In this document: positions 21,611 to 32,577 of the stretch, one piece after another
How positions within the stretch are numbered: position 1 is the stretch's first letter
How the letters are laid out: every line of letters starts with the position of its first letter
Source: Calamus simplicifolius
Taxonomy: Eukaryota > Streptophyta > Magnoliopsida > Arecales > Arecaceae
Length of the DNA: 64,000 nt
NCBI GenBank assembly: GCA_900491605.1
Contig: UESW01004077.1
Coordinates: forward strand, 124,001 to 188,000
Direction of reading: 5' to 3'
Translations under genes and position numbers: made by a program
The notes under the pieces: model-generated
Told to the model about the DNA's origin: nothing
What the model saw: only the letters and a program-made list of their open reading frames with translations
Database searches by the model: none

Positions 21611-23102
21611 TATTGGCCCAGATGACAACCCAAGAGAGGGGATGAATTGGGTTTTTAAAAAATTTTGGCGCTTAAAAATAATTTTACAATTGATAGTGCA
21701 CAAGAAAGTATGCAATAAGTGTAATGCTAAGAATGCAAAGCAGAATATAAAGATAGAGTAGAGAGAAAAAGAGACAAGCACGATAAACACAAAGATTTAT
21801 AGTGGTTAGGTGTTAGCTATAGCTGCATCCACTCCTAAGCAACTCTTGGGCCCACACTATAATTATTCTGATTACAGTCGAGTTATTTTACAAGCTCACA
21901 ACCCAAACTTGTTAATTTAACAATGGGATCACAATGAACCCAGCCGGTTTTTACAAGCTCACCAGCACACAACCTATTACAAGCTAACTTAGCTTGCACG
22001 AGGCTAATATGCCTTCCTGATTCAATCACCTAATTGAATCACCAAACAAATGGAATAGTAGTAAAGTTATAACAGATAGAAAGCTTCTCAAATGAGCAAA
22101 TAGACAATATAAATGAGATAAAAATAGAAGAGCCTGATTGAAAAGATTTCTGAAGTTGAACTTTTCTTCTTTTTCTCTTCTTCTCTTGAATGATCTTCCT
22201 CAAGATAGGATTGAAACTTTGGAAGATTCATTGATGTAGAGGCTATTGAAGAACTAGGGCTCTTTGCTTTTCTTTTTGATTTGATGGAAATCCTTCAAAG
22301 TTGCCTTTTGAATGCTTTGGATTTCTTTAAACTCTTTTTCGAACACTTGGGATATCAAATATGAATTCTTTCTCTTTGATTTTTAATTTTTTCTCTCTAT
22401 TTTTTGCCCTTTTCAAACGGTCGGAAGCTCCCTTTTATAATCTCTTCTTAATCCATATTTTGATGAAAACTAGCCATTAATTGTATTTATGGATAAGTTT
22501 AGCATGAAAGAGAAAAGAGCCGTTGAGGTTTATTTGAAAAAAGATAGCCGTTGGAGTGATCTCTGACATTTTTGAAATTTGCCTCTGACAGATTAGAGTC
22601 GGCTCTAAGTCAGGATGCTCAGAATAGTAAAGTTTGTTCGTCGCGAAGTCGACTCTAACTTTCTATGGGGTCGACATATCGCGTGTTGGAGTCGGCTCTA
22701 ACCATTGCTGGAGTCGGCTCTAATTTTTTTTCAAAAAACATAGTCTTTGTTTTCATATTAAAGTGGGCTCTAATCTTTGCAGTAGTTAACTCTAATTTGA
22801 CGCAGAAAAGAGGTTTACTATTCTCATATTAGAGTCGGCTCTAATAAATACGGGAGTCGATTCTAATCCATGCCGAAGGTGCCAAACTGTTTCGATACGC
22901 TCTGGAGTCAGCTCTAATCCTCTTAGAGTCGGCTCTAATGTCTGAAACTTGATACTAAAATTGGATTCAAACTCAATTTTTCTTGGATATTGAATAATTA
23001 AATATTTTAAATTTCTGGAACACTTAATTAAAATCATTAGTATCATAAGAGATATACTCATATAATTTTTGTTATACATCAAAATTAATAATCGGGTCAA
23101 CA
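21611..23102 (-). repeat. copia 5' LTR
   Basis: 1492 bp. On the minus strand it starts TGTTGACCCG at 23102 and ends at 21611, where the usual terminal CA has become TA. It shares the hairpin cluster (22570-22940) with the 3' LTR. Two TATA candidates exist on the minus strand: TATAAAAGGG near 22432-22439 and TATAAAT at 21795-21801. Confidence 0.9.
22431..22439 (-). promoter_or_regulatory. candidate TATA box of the copia 5' LTR
   Basis: TATAAAAGG on the minus strand, followed by GAGCTTCCGACC. It is conserved in the 3' LTR near 3828-3836. The alternative TATAAAT at 21795-21801 lies nearer the end of the LTR and cannot be excluded. Confidence 0.45.
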
Positions 23103-23107
23103 CTAGG
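23103..23107. other. target site duplication of the copia element, right (CTAGG)
   Basis: Exact partner of 3003-3007, 20.1 kb away, directly after the LTR terminus. Confidence 0.9.
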
Positions 23108-24248
23108 TTTGTTCTGATACCATTTGTAACAATTCAAAACCTCACTCATAAAGACTAGACAAAAAGTTATTATTTGGACTTCTTAATCTTATATAAGTAT
23201 CTAATATCTTTCCAATACATAATCGACATGGAAGTAAACATTTGCTGGCATGATCTCTCATAAAATAATCATGATGAATGGTGGTTAATAACTTGCTTAA
23301 TTTTTAAGTCCCTTTATTAAATATTTGACTTAACCTACTGATAAAGGCTTGTGACGTGCTAAATATTCTTGAAGATCTTGATCTAGAGGATAATGAAGGT
23401 CAATGTTTCATTGCATGATTATATAACACATTTTGCTAGAAAAAGTAGTCCAACGAAAGCTCATAAGGTATTAGCAAATTGAAAATGTAGCATTTAGATT
23501 TTCTTTAATTTTTAGTTACTTATGAAAAATTAATTAATTTGTTGGTTAATTCTTATTTTTCATTGATGTAAATATTGGCTATTTAGAGTGACTATAGTTC
23601 TTTCTTTATTGTATATTTATTTATTTGAAATAAGAGGAGCTTTTCTTCATGCTCTGTCCTGTATCTATCCTAACTTACTTGAGCTAAACGTCAAATCCTA
23701 GGAAAAATAGAGCCACTACTTGTAGGACTAGGTTTAGCATACTTGATTAAAATGAAGGTCGAGTCCTAGTCTTGTAGAGTTGATCAACCATCCATTGCCA
23801 AAGTGGCAAGGTTAATATTATCCAAACCAAAGTTTGATGGTCATCTTGTTTATTTTAATTTTATCACTTATATATACCAACATATGCTCCTTACTATAAT
23901 TTATCCTTATCCACTTTTATACTATGATCTTACTGACATAATATGGACACATGTATGACCAGGATAGATGTCACATGATGTTTAGTCCATAAGGAAAAAT
24001 GATGGATATAAATCATGATTATTGGAGCAATTAACAAAAAAATTAACTATGGAGACACTGATTGATCGATTGACTAAGAATGATCATCATCAAATCTTAA
24101 TCAACTTAGGACTTAACAAAATTTTAGAAAATTATTGGCAACAATTATTAATTATGAGACATGGGACAGGTCTACTAGTGAGATTAATAAAGCATAACTC
24201 CTTAAACATGAAGGAGTTAGAAAGAGAGTACCGAAGTAAAGCCACACG

Positions 24249-24250
<2 letters not shown>

Positions 24251-24293
<43 letters not shown>
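24251..24293. repeat. (AT)n microsatellite
   Basis: Uninterrupted alternating TA for about 43 bp, 27 bp before the Tat-type 5' LTR. Confidence 0.9.
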
Positions 24294-24295
<2 letters not shown>

Positions 24296-24315
24296 TAAGA
24301 TTGATTTATTCTTTA

Positions 24316-24320
24316 GTAAT
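24316..24320. other. probable target site duplication of the Tat-type element, left (GTAAT)
   Basis: GTAAT before the 5' LTR matches GTAGT (40821-40825) after the 3' LTR at four of five positions, as expected of an insertion old enough to have one mutation. Confidence 0.6.
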
Positions 24321-24399
24321 TGTTGGGAGGTAAAATCGTTATTGCATCAATATCCATGCGAGGAGGCTAAGACCGATCCCATCCCTTCGCCCGCCAAGA

Positions 24400-25015
24400 T
24401 ATCCCCGAGCTTTCCATAACTCGGCTTTTCCAAGCTTCCCGTAGCTCGGCTCCCCCGAGTTTCCATAGCTCAGCTCTCCCGAGCTTCCATAGCTTGGCCC
24501 CCTCGAGCTCCCATAGCTCGTCTCTTCCAAGCCCCCCCGTAGCTCGGCTTTCCCGAGCTTCCCGTAACTCGGCTTTCCCGAGCTTCCCGTAGCTCGGCCC
24601 CCTCGAGCTCCCATAGCTCGTCTCTTCCGAGCCCCCCCGTAGCTCGGCTCTCCCGAGCTTCCCATAGCTCATCTCTCCCGAGCTCCCCGTAGCTCGGCTT
24701 TCCCGAGCTTCCCGTAGCTCGGCTCCCCCGAGCTCCCATAGCTCGTCTCTCCCAAGCTCCCCGTAGCTCGGCTCTCTCGAGCTCCCATAGCTCGGCTCTC
24801 CCGAGCTTCCATAGCTCGCCTCCCTCGAGCTTCCATAGCTCGGCTCTCCTGAGCTCCCCATAGCTCGGCCCCCTCGAGCTCCCATAGCTCGGCTCTCCCG
24901 AGCTTCCATAGCTCGCCTCCCCCGAGCTTCCATAGCTCGGCTCTCCTGAGCTTCCATGGCTCGCCTCTCCCGAGCTTCCTGTAGCTCGTTTCACCCGAGC
25001 TTCCATGGCTCGACT
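24400..25015. repeat. hairpin tandem array in the Tat-type 5' LTR
   Basis: Units of about 28-30 bp of the type CCGAGCTTCCATAGCTCGG plus a short CT-rich spacer. Each unit is a near-perfect inverted repeat with a 5-7 base loop. All three reading frames of the minus strand stay open through it and give artificial Ser/Gly/Glu/Tyr-rich repeats. Confidence 0.9.
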
Positions 25016-25305
25016 TCACTGAGCGATCCACGATCCAATACTCACCTTCGCGGAACCTGACGCGGGAGAGCCTAGGCCTATCGTAACAACATCTCAGGCA
25101 AGGAATCATGTTGAGAAGTGGTCTAGAACCTAACACGGCTACCTGGGACCTACACACCTACCATATCTCAAGCCATCAAGGAGCTCTTCTAGCCGTCGAT
25201 CCCCTAACAAACAAGATATGGATCCCAACGGCCCGATTCGATCCGTCTCCGTATCCTAACAACCTTCGAACCTTCCAGAAGGTGCTCAAGATCCAGGTGA
25301 CAACC

Positions 25306-25313
25306 TATAAATA
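25306..25313 (+). promoter_or_regulatory. LTR TATA box (5' LTR)
   Basis: TATAAATA in ACCTATAAATATGACAC, about 300 bp before the LTR end; it is identical in all three LTR copies and probably sets the start of the R region near 25340. Confidence 0.7.
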
Positions 25314-25617
25314 TGACACTCCCAGATTCCCTTAGGTATGCGCTGACACCCTCACCCTCACTCTCCCGCTCTCACCGGCTGCTTGTCGGTGCTCTCTCCC
25401 TCTGGAGCTCCCGATCGGCCGCCCCTGGAGAGACTCACTGGAGAGATCCACCTCCCCGTTTTCTGATTGATCGCCGATTTCCTCCCACTGACTTGAACGT
25501 CGAAGGATCTTCCGCGGAGGGCCACCCCCAACGCCTCTCGTGCGAGGACTTGTGTGCAGGTCTGCCCCAGGAGATCGACTGCGCCCGAGTCGGAGGATGG
25601 ATCCCGGCGGCAACAGA

Positions 25618-25635
25618 TTGGCGCTAGAGGAAGGG
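25618..25635 (+). other. Tat-type primer-binding site
   Basis: TTGGCGCTAGAGGAAGGG begins two bases after the 5' LTR. Position and TGGCGC start fit a tRNA primer-binding site; I do not assign the tRNA. Confidence 0.65.
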
Positions 25636-25700
25636 CTTCAAGTCCCATTAAAACTTGAAGAAAGGAGATAAGGATCTCGATCCGGAGTAGAACCTCTTTA

Positions 25701-27150
25701 ATGGCCAATCGGAGAAGAGCAACCTCTGAAGCCCAAGATCAGGCCGCTTCCCAGAGGCCTGATCCGGTGAGCGGTGTAGCACTGCAGCCTCCACCAATCG
25801 AAACCCCATCACCGCCTGCCATCCTGGTAACCCAGGACCAGTTCACCTCGCTGGTCCAGCAAGTCCAGGCCCTGACTCCCCTGGTCCAGGAGCGCCTCAT
25901 GGCCCCTCCTGCTCCACATCTTCATAAGGAGGCCGCGATCCCTTCTTCGCTGGCGACTTCCTCCTCTAGTCCGCATGAGGCCGTGGACCCCCGCAACGAC
26001 CCAGAGGGGACAAACCAGTCCCACGAGGTGGTTATGATAGGGATCCTCCTAGATCTCGGTGAGCCCGATCCCTCTCCCCAGTGACCTCCCACCATGATTC
26101 AATGTCGTCCCTATGATTCTCTCACCCAGCTCCTCCTCTGACCGCTGAACAGGAGATCCGTCGTCAGATCCAGGAGATGCGTCAAGAGCTGGACGCTGCT
26201 AAGCAGGCCCATCCGCCTCAGCCCAAGGCGGAGCAAGGCATCCCTTTCTCCAAAGAGATTATGGAGGAAGTGATTCCCTCCCATATTAAGCTACTAGCCG
26301 TCGAACCCTACCACGGCTCTTCAGACCCGGACGACCATCTTAGCAGCTTCCGGTCAATAATGATGTTCCACGGAGCATCCGACGCGATCCTCTGCCGCGC
26401 TTTCCCCTCTACCCTCAGAGGATCTGCCCGAACCTGGTTCAATGCCTTGAAGCCAGGTTCCATTGATTCATTTGACGAGCTGAGCCGTCTTTTTATTGGC
26501 CAGTTCGTCAGCAGCCGCCGCCATCGATGAAGATCTGACTCCCTCTCCGAAGTTAAGCAGAGAGAGGGGGAGTCCTTGAGAAATTATCTTGGCCGTTTTA
26601 ATAAGGCCATGTTAGAGGTGGACCACCTTAATCATGAGGTGGCTATGTCCGCCTTAGCGGGGGGAGTCTGAAAGGAAAGCGACTTCTACCTGGCTATGGA
26701 AGTCAGCTACCCCCCTAGCCTCTCTGATATGATGGCTCTAGCGGACAAATACGCTAGGGTCGAAGAATCGCGGAGAGTTGCCCGCGCCGAGTAGGCAAAG
26801 AAGAAGGAGCCCAAAGGTCCCGACAGGCACCGTCCCGCCCGTCGGCCAAGTCCACCTCGCCGCCAAAGAGTTCCCCCGCTGCCGCCAAGGAATCGCTCTC
26901 GGAGCCCACCCAGCGATTCGATCGCTACACTCCACTGACCGTGCCCCGGGCGCAGATTCTCATGGAAATAGAGCGCCAGCTCCCCCGGCCAGCTCCTCTC
27001 CAAGGGAACCCAACCTGAAGAAACCCCACCAAGTACAGCCGCTACCACCGGGAGCATGACCACGACACTGAAGAATGCTGGCAGCTGAAAAATGAAATCG
27101 AGAGGCTGATCCAGCGGGGACGACTGAATCAGTTCAGGAGGGCGCCCAAG
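25701..27150 (+). pseudogene. Tat-type gag, broken
   Basis: Gag starts at ATG 25701 with an Arg/Pro/Gln-rich N-terminus that ends in a stop at 26084. After a frameshift, 26177-26530 is the gag core (YHGSSDPDDHLSSFRS, AFPSTLRGSARTWFNAL). The same frame continues with stops at 26528, near 26669 and near 26792, each one C-to-T change from an Arg or Gln codon; around 27031-27150 the zinc-like C-terminal segment (HDHDTEECWQLKNEIE) is found in a further frame. The protein would build the particle; this copy cannot make it. Confidence 0.8.
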
Positions 27151-27231
27151 CCAGGACAAGGAAGTGACCGCCAGCCCGAACTCCAACAACCTCCTCCTCC
27201 ACCAAATCCACCCGTCATCGGCTGCATCAAC

Positions 27232-27810
27232 ATGATCGAAGAGGCCGGCGGGTCGAGCCCTAGGGATGATGGTGAGGGATCAGCGCCAAAGAGGATGCGG
27301 ACAGGCGAGCTCTCCTTCTCCGACGATGATCTCCAAGGGATACAGTTCCCCCATGATGACGCATTAGTTGTATCCCTCAACTTGAATAACTATGATGAAA
27401 GCCGAATCCTCGTTGATAGTGGAAGTTCGGTGAATGTTCTGTACCTTGATGTGTTTGCCAGGATGAAATTACTCATGGAAAACCTTCGAGCCGTGGATTC
27501 CGCTCTAATGGGATTCACAGGCGACATCATCGTCCCGAAAGGGGTCGTCACCCTGACGGTCCGCGCGAGAGCCTGGCCCCTTGTGGCCACTATCCACACG
27601 GACTTCCTAGTGACCAACCTCAGGTCTCCATACAATGCAATATTTGGTAGGCCCGGTCTGATGTCCCTCAAGGCAGTTGTCTCCATCCCGCACTTATCCA
27701 TAAAATTCCCCACCGAGCAAGGAGTTGGAATTGTGCGAGGAAGTCAAGCCATGGCTCGGCAGTGCTTCGTTACAAGCCTTCAGTCTAGAATGCCGAAGTT
27801 GATGGGCTAG
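27232..27810 (+). pseudogene. Tat-type protease region
   Basis: The frame has LVDSGSSVNVLYLDVF, the aspartic protease active site (DSGSS) in the form usual for Tat elements, and NAIFGRPGL before the end. It stops at 27810 and is out of frame with RT. The upstream part (27232-27390) is the linker between gag and protease. Confidence 0.82.
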
Positions 27811-27857
27811 ATGCTCGAGAGGACTTCGCCGAATAGCGAGGAGAACCAGCAGAAGAA

Positions 27858-28976
27858 ATGGAGGAGGTGCCGTTGGATGAGGCTCGTCCCGACCGAACCA
27901 TAAAAATTGGATCGCTGCTTAAGGGCGAACCTCGGCACATATTGATCAGGTTTCTCCGAAGCAACGCTGACATCTTTGCCTGGTCCGCCTCCGACATGCC
28001 AGGGATCAGCCCCGAAGTTCTCGTCCATTGTCTCAAAGTGGACGAGATGCACAGGCCCGTCAAGCAGAAGAAGAGAAGCTTCGCCCCAGAACGACAAAAG
28101 GCCATTGAAGAAGAGGTAGACAAACTCATCAAGGCAAATTTCGTCCGGAAGGTAAATTATCCAAGCTGGCTATCAAACGTCGTTATGGTGAAGAAGTCGA
28201 ACGGCAAGTGGAGGATTTGCATCGACTTCACTGACCTGAACAAAGCCTGCCCGAAGGACAACTTCCCTCTTCCCCGGATCGACCAGCTCATGGACGCCAC
28301 TTCAGGTCACCAGATGCTGTCATTCATGGACGCTTATTCAGGCTACAATCAGATCCGGATGGCCCCCGAGGATGAAGAAAAGACCGCCTTCATAACCGAT
28401 CGAGGTACTTACTATTACCATGTCATGCCTTTTGGTCTTAAAAATGCAGGTGCCACCTACCAAAGGCTGGTTAACAAAGTATTCAAGGAGCAAATCGGCC
28501 GGAACATGGAGGTGTACGTGGACGACATGCTGGTTAAGAGTAAAGAAGCATCACGGCATGTCGAGGACCTCTCAGAGAGCTTTGCAACACTGCGCAAGTA
28601 TGGGATAAGGCTCAATCCGACCAAATGCGCCTTTGGCGTTAACTCCGGGAAGTTTCTCGGCTTCATGGTCTCCCAGCGAGGTATCAAAGCTAACCCCCAG
28701 AAGATTCAAGCTCTCCAACAAATGGCGCCCCTGGCATCTATTAAAGAGGTCCAGCGCCTAACCGGGAGGATAGCGGCTCTTAACCGCTTTGTGGCACGGT
28801 CGGCCGAGAGATGCCTCCCCTTCTTCAAAACCCTCCGGTCGGCTAAGAACTTCCAGTGGACTCCTGAATGTCAAAAATCATTTCAAGATCTCAAGAAATA
28901 CCTCGGCTCGCCCCCACTCCTCAGCAGTCCGGCCCCGGGCGAGACCCTATTCTTGTACCTGGCTATTTCAGAGGTG
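27858..28976 (+). pseudogene. Tat-type reverse transcriptase
   Basis: An open RT frame with WRICIDFTDLNKACPKD, FMDAYSGYNQI, MPFGLKNAGATYQ and the catalytic YVDDMLVKS. It is followed by the start of the first RNase H. A frameshift near 28976 breaks the frame shortly before its printed end at 29024. The RT domain itself looks complete. Confidence 0.88.
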
Positions 28977-29330
28977 CCGTCTGTTCGGTGCTGGTCAGGG
29001 AAGAAGGTAGAGTCCAGAAGTTGATCTACTATGTTAGCAGGCTACTCCGCGATGCGGAGACAAGATATAGCAGAATTGAGAAGATGGTGTTGGCCTTAAT
29101 CACCTCAGTTCGGAAGCTGCGACCGTACTTCCAAGCACATTCTGTGACGGTCCTGACCGACCAACCCATCAAGGCGGTAGTCCACCGTCCCGAGACATCA
29201 GGAAGAATGACCAAGTGGCCATCGAGTTGAGCGAGCATGACATACACTTTCAGCCTCGCCCAACCATCAAAGCTCAGGTGCTAGCCGACTTCCTCCTCGA
29301 GTGTACCATCCCGGAGGATGGTTCTACCCC
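28977..29330 (+). pseudogene. Tat-type first RNase H
   Basis: Continues RT in a shifted frame: LIYYVSRLLRDAETRYS and MVLALITSVRKLRPYF are typical of gypsy RNase H. It is frameshifted again near 29225, after which the frame reads IELSEHDIHFQPRP and QVLADFLLE. Confidence 0.8.
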
Positions 29331-29700
29331 AGACTCCCCCGAAGAACCAAAATCTGGAGCCGGTGGCTCTCCATGTCGACGGGTCATCTAATGCCCATCG
29401 CTCCGGTGCGGGCCTGGTTCTCACTAGTCCGGAGGGGGTAACCTTTGAATATGCATCTGGTTCTCTTTCCGGCCTCCAACAAAGAAGCCGAGTACGAAGC
29501 CCTGCTAGCCGGTCTCGAATCGCCCACAATCTGAAGGTGGAGAAGCTTAATGCCTTCACCGACTCTCAGCTGGTGGCCGGCCATGTACGAGGAGAGTTTG
29601 AAGCTCGGGAGCCGAACATGGTTTGATATCTTTAAAAGGTGCGGAGCCTGCTTCCTCATTTACCGAATTTGAGATCATTCAGATTCCCAGATCTGAGAAT
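29331..29700 (+). pseudogene. Tat-type second (archaeal-like) RNase H
   Basis: LHVDGSSNAHRSGAGLVL, then NAFTDSQLVAGHVRGEF, correspond to the start and the Asp-bearing DSQL motif of the additional RNase H that Tat-lineage elements carry after the RT-linked one. At least one frameshift (about 29470) and one stop (about 29625) interrupt it. Confidence 0.75.
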
Positions 29701-29724
29701 GCCTGCACCAACCTACTCTCCTGA

Positions 29725-31066
29725 TTGGCGACCACGAAATCAATGGACACCGAACAAAAGTTCCACCTGGAGACCCTAGAAAAGCCCAGCATCGTGGAAG
29801 CCGACCGAATAATGCAAGTTGAAGCTGAACCATCATGGTTCGATCCCATTCTTAAATATCTCAAAGAAGGGTCGCTTCCATCCGACAGGAGAGAGGCTAG
29901 AAAGCTGAAGCTACAAGCCACCCACTACGTGTTGATCGACAACCAGCTTTACAAACGGTCCTTCTCCATGCCACTGCTCAGATGCCTTTGCCCGTCCGAA
30001 GCAGATTATGCTCTGCGCGAAGTACATGAAGGGATTTGCGGCAACATCTGGGAAGCCGGTCCCTATGCCACAAGGTGCTGCGACAAGGCTACTACTGGCC
30101 GACTATGCAGAAGGATGCAGATGATCTAGTCCGAGCCTGCGACCCATGCCAGAGGCACTCGACCATTCAAAGACTCCCCTCCGCCGACATGGTTTCTATA
30201 TCTTCCGCTTGGCCCTTCGCCAAATGGGGGATGGACATCCTCGGCCCATTCCCGCTTGCCACGGGGCAGCGGAAATTCCTATTTGTCGCCATCGACTACT
30301 TCACTAAATGGGTCGAGGCGGAGGCGGTTGCACAAATAACCGAGGCACGGGCCAGAGATTTTGTATGGAGGTCCATCATCTGTCAATTCGGCCTCCCGCA
30401 TTCCATAATCACCGATAACGGTAAGCGGTTCGACAACTCTAAATTCTGCCAGTTCTGTGAGGAGCATGGAATCCGTCACCACCTCACCTCGGTCGGGCAC
30501 CCACAAGCCAACGAAGCGGCTGAAGTGACTAACAGGACCCTGCTCCAAGGGATCAAAGCTCGCCTTTCCAGAGCCCAAGGCAGGTGGGCGGATGAGCTGC
30601 ATCATGTTCTGTGGGCCTACCGCACCACCCGAGAATCCCGACAGGTGAAACCCCATTCCAGATGGCCTTCAGCACGGAGGCCGTTATCCCTGTGGAGATA
30701 GGCCTCCCATCGTTGCGGGTGGAAAGCTACTCAGAGGAAGCTAGCAACGAACAGCTCCGCACCAACCTCGACCTAATAGAGGAGATCAAAGAGAAGGCCC
30801 GGGTCAGAGTGGATGCTTATCAACAAAGGGTGGCCCACTACCATGCCTCCCGAGTCAAAGGGAAAGCCTTCCTGCCTGGTGATCTTGTTCTCCGAAAAGC
30901 CTCTGTCTCCAAACCACTGGAACATGGAAAGCTAGCGCCAAACTGGGAAGGCCCATACCAAGTAGCGGAGATCATTGGACTGGGAACCTACAAGCTGCAA
31001 GATCTAAACGGAAAGTCTGTCCCTCGGACGTGGAACTCGGACAATCTCCGTAAGTATTATCAATAG
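29725..31066 (+). pseudogene. Tat-type integrase
   Basis: Frames 29725-30129, 30036-30701 and 30611-31066 overlap in sequence order. The zinc region ends CDPCQRH; the catalytic triad lies in WGMDILGP, ITDNGKRF and the Glu of AAEVTNRT; YRTTRES and a C-terminal LVLRKASVSKPLEHGKLAPNW domain follow. There is no chromodomain. Two frameshifts (about 30040-30100 and 30630-30660) inactivate it. The stop at 31064-31066 is the natural end. Confidence 0.87.
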
Positions 31067-31244
31067 GGTATGTCCTCTATAAGTCCACTTTTATATACCT
31101 TATTATACCTTCCTATCGGCACGTGTTTTCGTGATTTGCAACGTGAATCATCATGCATTACTTTGCCAAAGATTGCAAAAAGAAATAGGTGCTGCTCACC
31201 AATCCTCGGCACGACCGAGTTACCTATCTGAACAGGAATTCTCC
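31067..31244. other. short non-coding spacer after pol
   Basis: About 180 bp with no feature beyond the gradual start of the hairpin array. Confidence 0.5.
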
Positions 31245-32095
31245 GAACCTCGGCTAGGCCGAGTTACAAATTCTCCAAACCTTGGCAGGGCCAAGTAAAA
31301 AATCTCCGAACCTCAGCTGGGCCGAGCAACAAATTCTTCGAACCTTGACAGGGCCAAGTAAAAAATCTCCGAACCTCGGCTGGGCCAAGCAATAAATTCT
31401 CTGAACCTTGGCAGGGCCAAGTAAAAAATCTCCGAACCTCGGCTGTGCCGAGCAACAAATTCTCCGAACCTTGGCAGGGCCAAGTAAAAAATTCTCCGAA
31501 CCTCGACTGGGCCGAGCAACAAATTCTTCGAACCTTGGCAGGGCCAAGTAAAAAATCTCAGAACCTCGGCTGGGCCGAGCAACAAATTCTCCGAACCTTG
31601 GCAGGGCCAAGTAAAAAATTCTCCAAACCTCGGCTGGGTCGAGCAACAAATTCTCCAAACCTTGGCAGGGCCAAGTAAAAAAATTCTCCGAACCTCGACT
31701 GGGCCGAGCAACAAATTCTTCAAACCTTGGCAGGGCCAAGTAAAAAATCTCCGAACCTCGGCTGGACCGAGCAATAAATTCTCCGAACCTTGGCAGGGCT
31801 AAGTAAAAAATCTCCAAACCTCGGTTGGGCCGAGCAGCAAATTCTTCGAACCTTGGCAGGGCCAAGTAAAAAATCTCCGAACCTCGGCTGGGCCGAGCAA
31901 CAAATTCTCCGAACCTTGGCAGGGCCAAGTAAAAAATCTTTGAACCTCGGCTGGGCCGAGCAACAAATTCTCCGAACCTTGGCAGGGCCGAGCAACAAAT
32001 TCTCCGAACCTTGGTAGGGCCTAGTAAAAAAATCTTCGAACCTCGGCTGGGCCGTACAACTAATATCTGAACCTCAGCTAGGCCAAGCAATAATT
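31245..32095. repeat. hairpin array A (alternating CTTGGC and CTCGGC stems)
   Basis: Roughly 13 double units of about 63-67 bp. Each double unit has two hairpins: CTTGGCAGGGCCAAG (e.g. 31281-31295) and CTCGGCTGGGCCGAG (e.g. 31565-31579), joined by 'taaaaaatctccgaac' and 'caacaaattctccgaac' spacers. The two hairpin types differ by a T:A versus C:G pair in the stem, changed on both arms. Long minus-strand frames through the array are by-products of its periodicity. Confidence 0.92.
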
Positions 32096-32577
32096 CGAAC
32101 TAAAGTCCCGGCAAAAAACCAAAGTACGCGGGCCCCGATTAAAGCCGAAGGACTTCCAAATAGTCCCCAGAATTTCAGCCAGTTTGAGAAAAGGCACGCT
32201 GAGCAAAAACCTTAAACGGACACTAAGAATGCGCCTCCGGCAAACTCCTAAAGAGTTCAAAAAGCGCTACATGACCGGCCACGAACCCCAGGCAAAGCCG
32301 GGAAATTCCCCCTTTTGCTGCTAAAATCTTTGGGCAATACCCCTATAGCCTGCCGAACAAAACACCCGTCTCAAATGAAGCCATGACTCAGCGTGTGAAC
32401 CAATGGAGCCACCCAAGCTCTCCAACTGTTCAATCAGATACGAACAGTCCTTCTTCGAAAATCTTAGAAAATAAGAGGTTGTCAAAAAAGGGCCTTTTTT
32501 CATTGATTGTAAAAGAAAATACAAAAAGAGAAACATAAGAAACAAAAAGAAAAAGAAAAGAGGAGAAGAAGCCCTAG
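32096..32577. other. spacer between array A and the small antisense ORF
   Basis: About 480 bp. No supported ORF. The last 130 bp before the antisense stop are A-rich on the plus strand; on the minus strand these T-rich runs would be the 3' untranslated region of the 32578-32886 ORF. Confidence 0.5.

Larger units (their letters stand above)
3008..23102 (-). mobile_element. SIRE/Maximus-like Ty1/copia LTR retrotransposon (split by a nested gypsy element)
   Basis: A minus-strand LTR retrotransposon defined by two LTRs of about 1.5 kb, an initiator-Met primer-binding site, a polypurine tract and perfect CTAGG duplications. Order on the minus strand is gag, protease, integrase, RT, RNase H (integrase before RT, the copia order), then an extra ORF before the 3' LTR. 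A long gag with coiled coil, large LTRs and an ORF after pol are known traits of the SIRE/Maximus lineage. The 9673-bp Athila-like element at 9584-19256 interrupts integrase; without it and its duplicated 5 bp the element is 10,417 bp. Its frames carry many stops and frameshifts. The LTRs differ at roughly one site in ten over the first 430 bp by eye, so it is old. Confidence 0.9.
23108..24320. other. non-coding flank between copia and Tat-type elements
   Basis: About 1.2 kb. The first 160 bp belong to the old repeat shared with 2778-2890, including a TGGTATCAGAAC-like primer-binding word on the minus strand (23113-23125). The rest is AT-rich with no ORF or motif I can support, apart from the AT microsatellite near the end. 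Confidence 0.6.
24321..25615 (+). repeat. Tat-type 5' LTR
   Basis: 1295 bp. It matches 39503-40820 and the solo LTR 48572-49960. U3 is dominated by a tandem array (24400-25015) whose units fold as CCGAGCT / AGCTCGG hairpins, for example 24922-24940. A TATA box is at 25306-25313. Confidence 0.93.

Noticed and set aside
24339..25157. Long overlapping minus-strand frames rich in Ser-Gly-Glu-Pro-Ser-Tyr-Gly repeats (also at 39521-40341 and 48590-49502)
   Set aside because: They track the LTR hairpin array; all three minus-strand frames are open at once because the unit lacks stops. They are not proteins.
31254..32090. Minus-strand frame of 278 codons with repeats of 'LLGPAEVRRFF' type (also 33260-33967)
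   Set aside because: Produced by the periodic hairpin arrays A and B; several frames are open together and nothing matches a protein family.
31245..32095. Regular repeats with spacers, resembling a CRISPR array
   Set aside because: Spacers are themselves repeated, units are variable, and the context is a plant retrotransposon.
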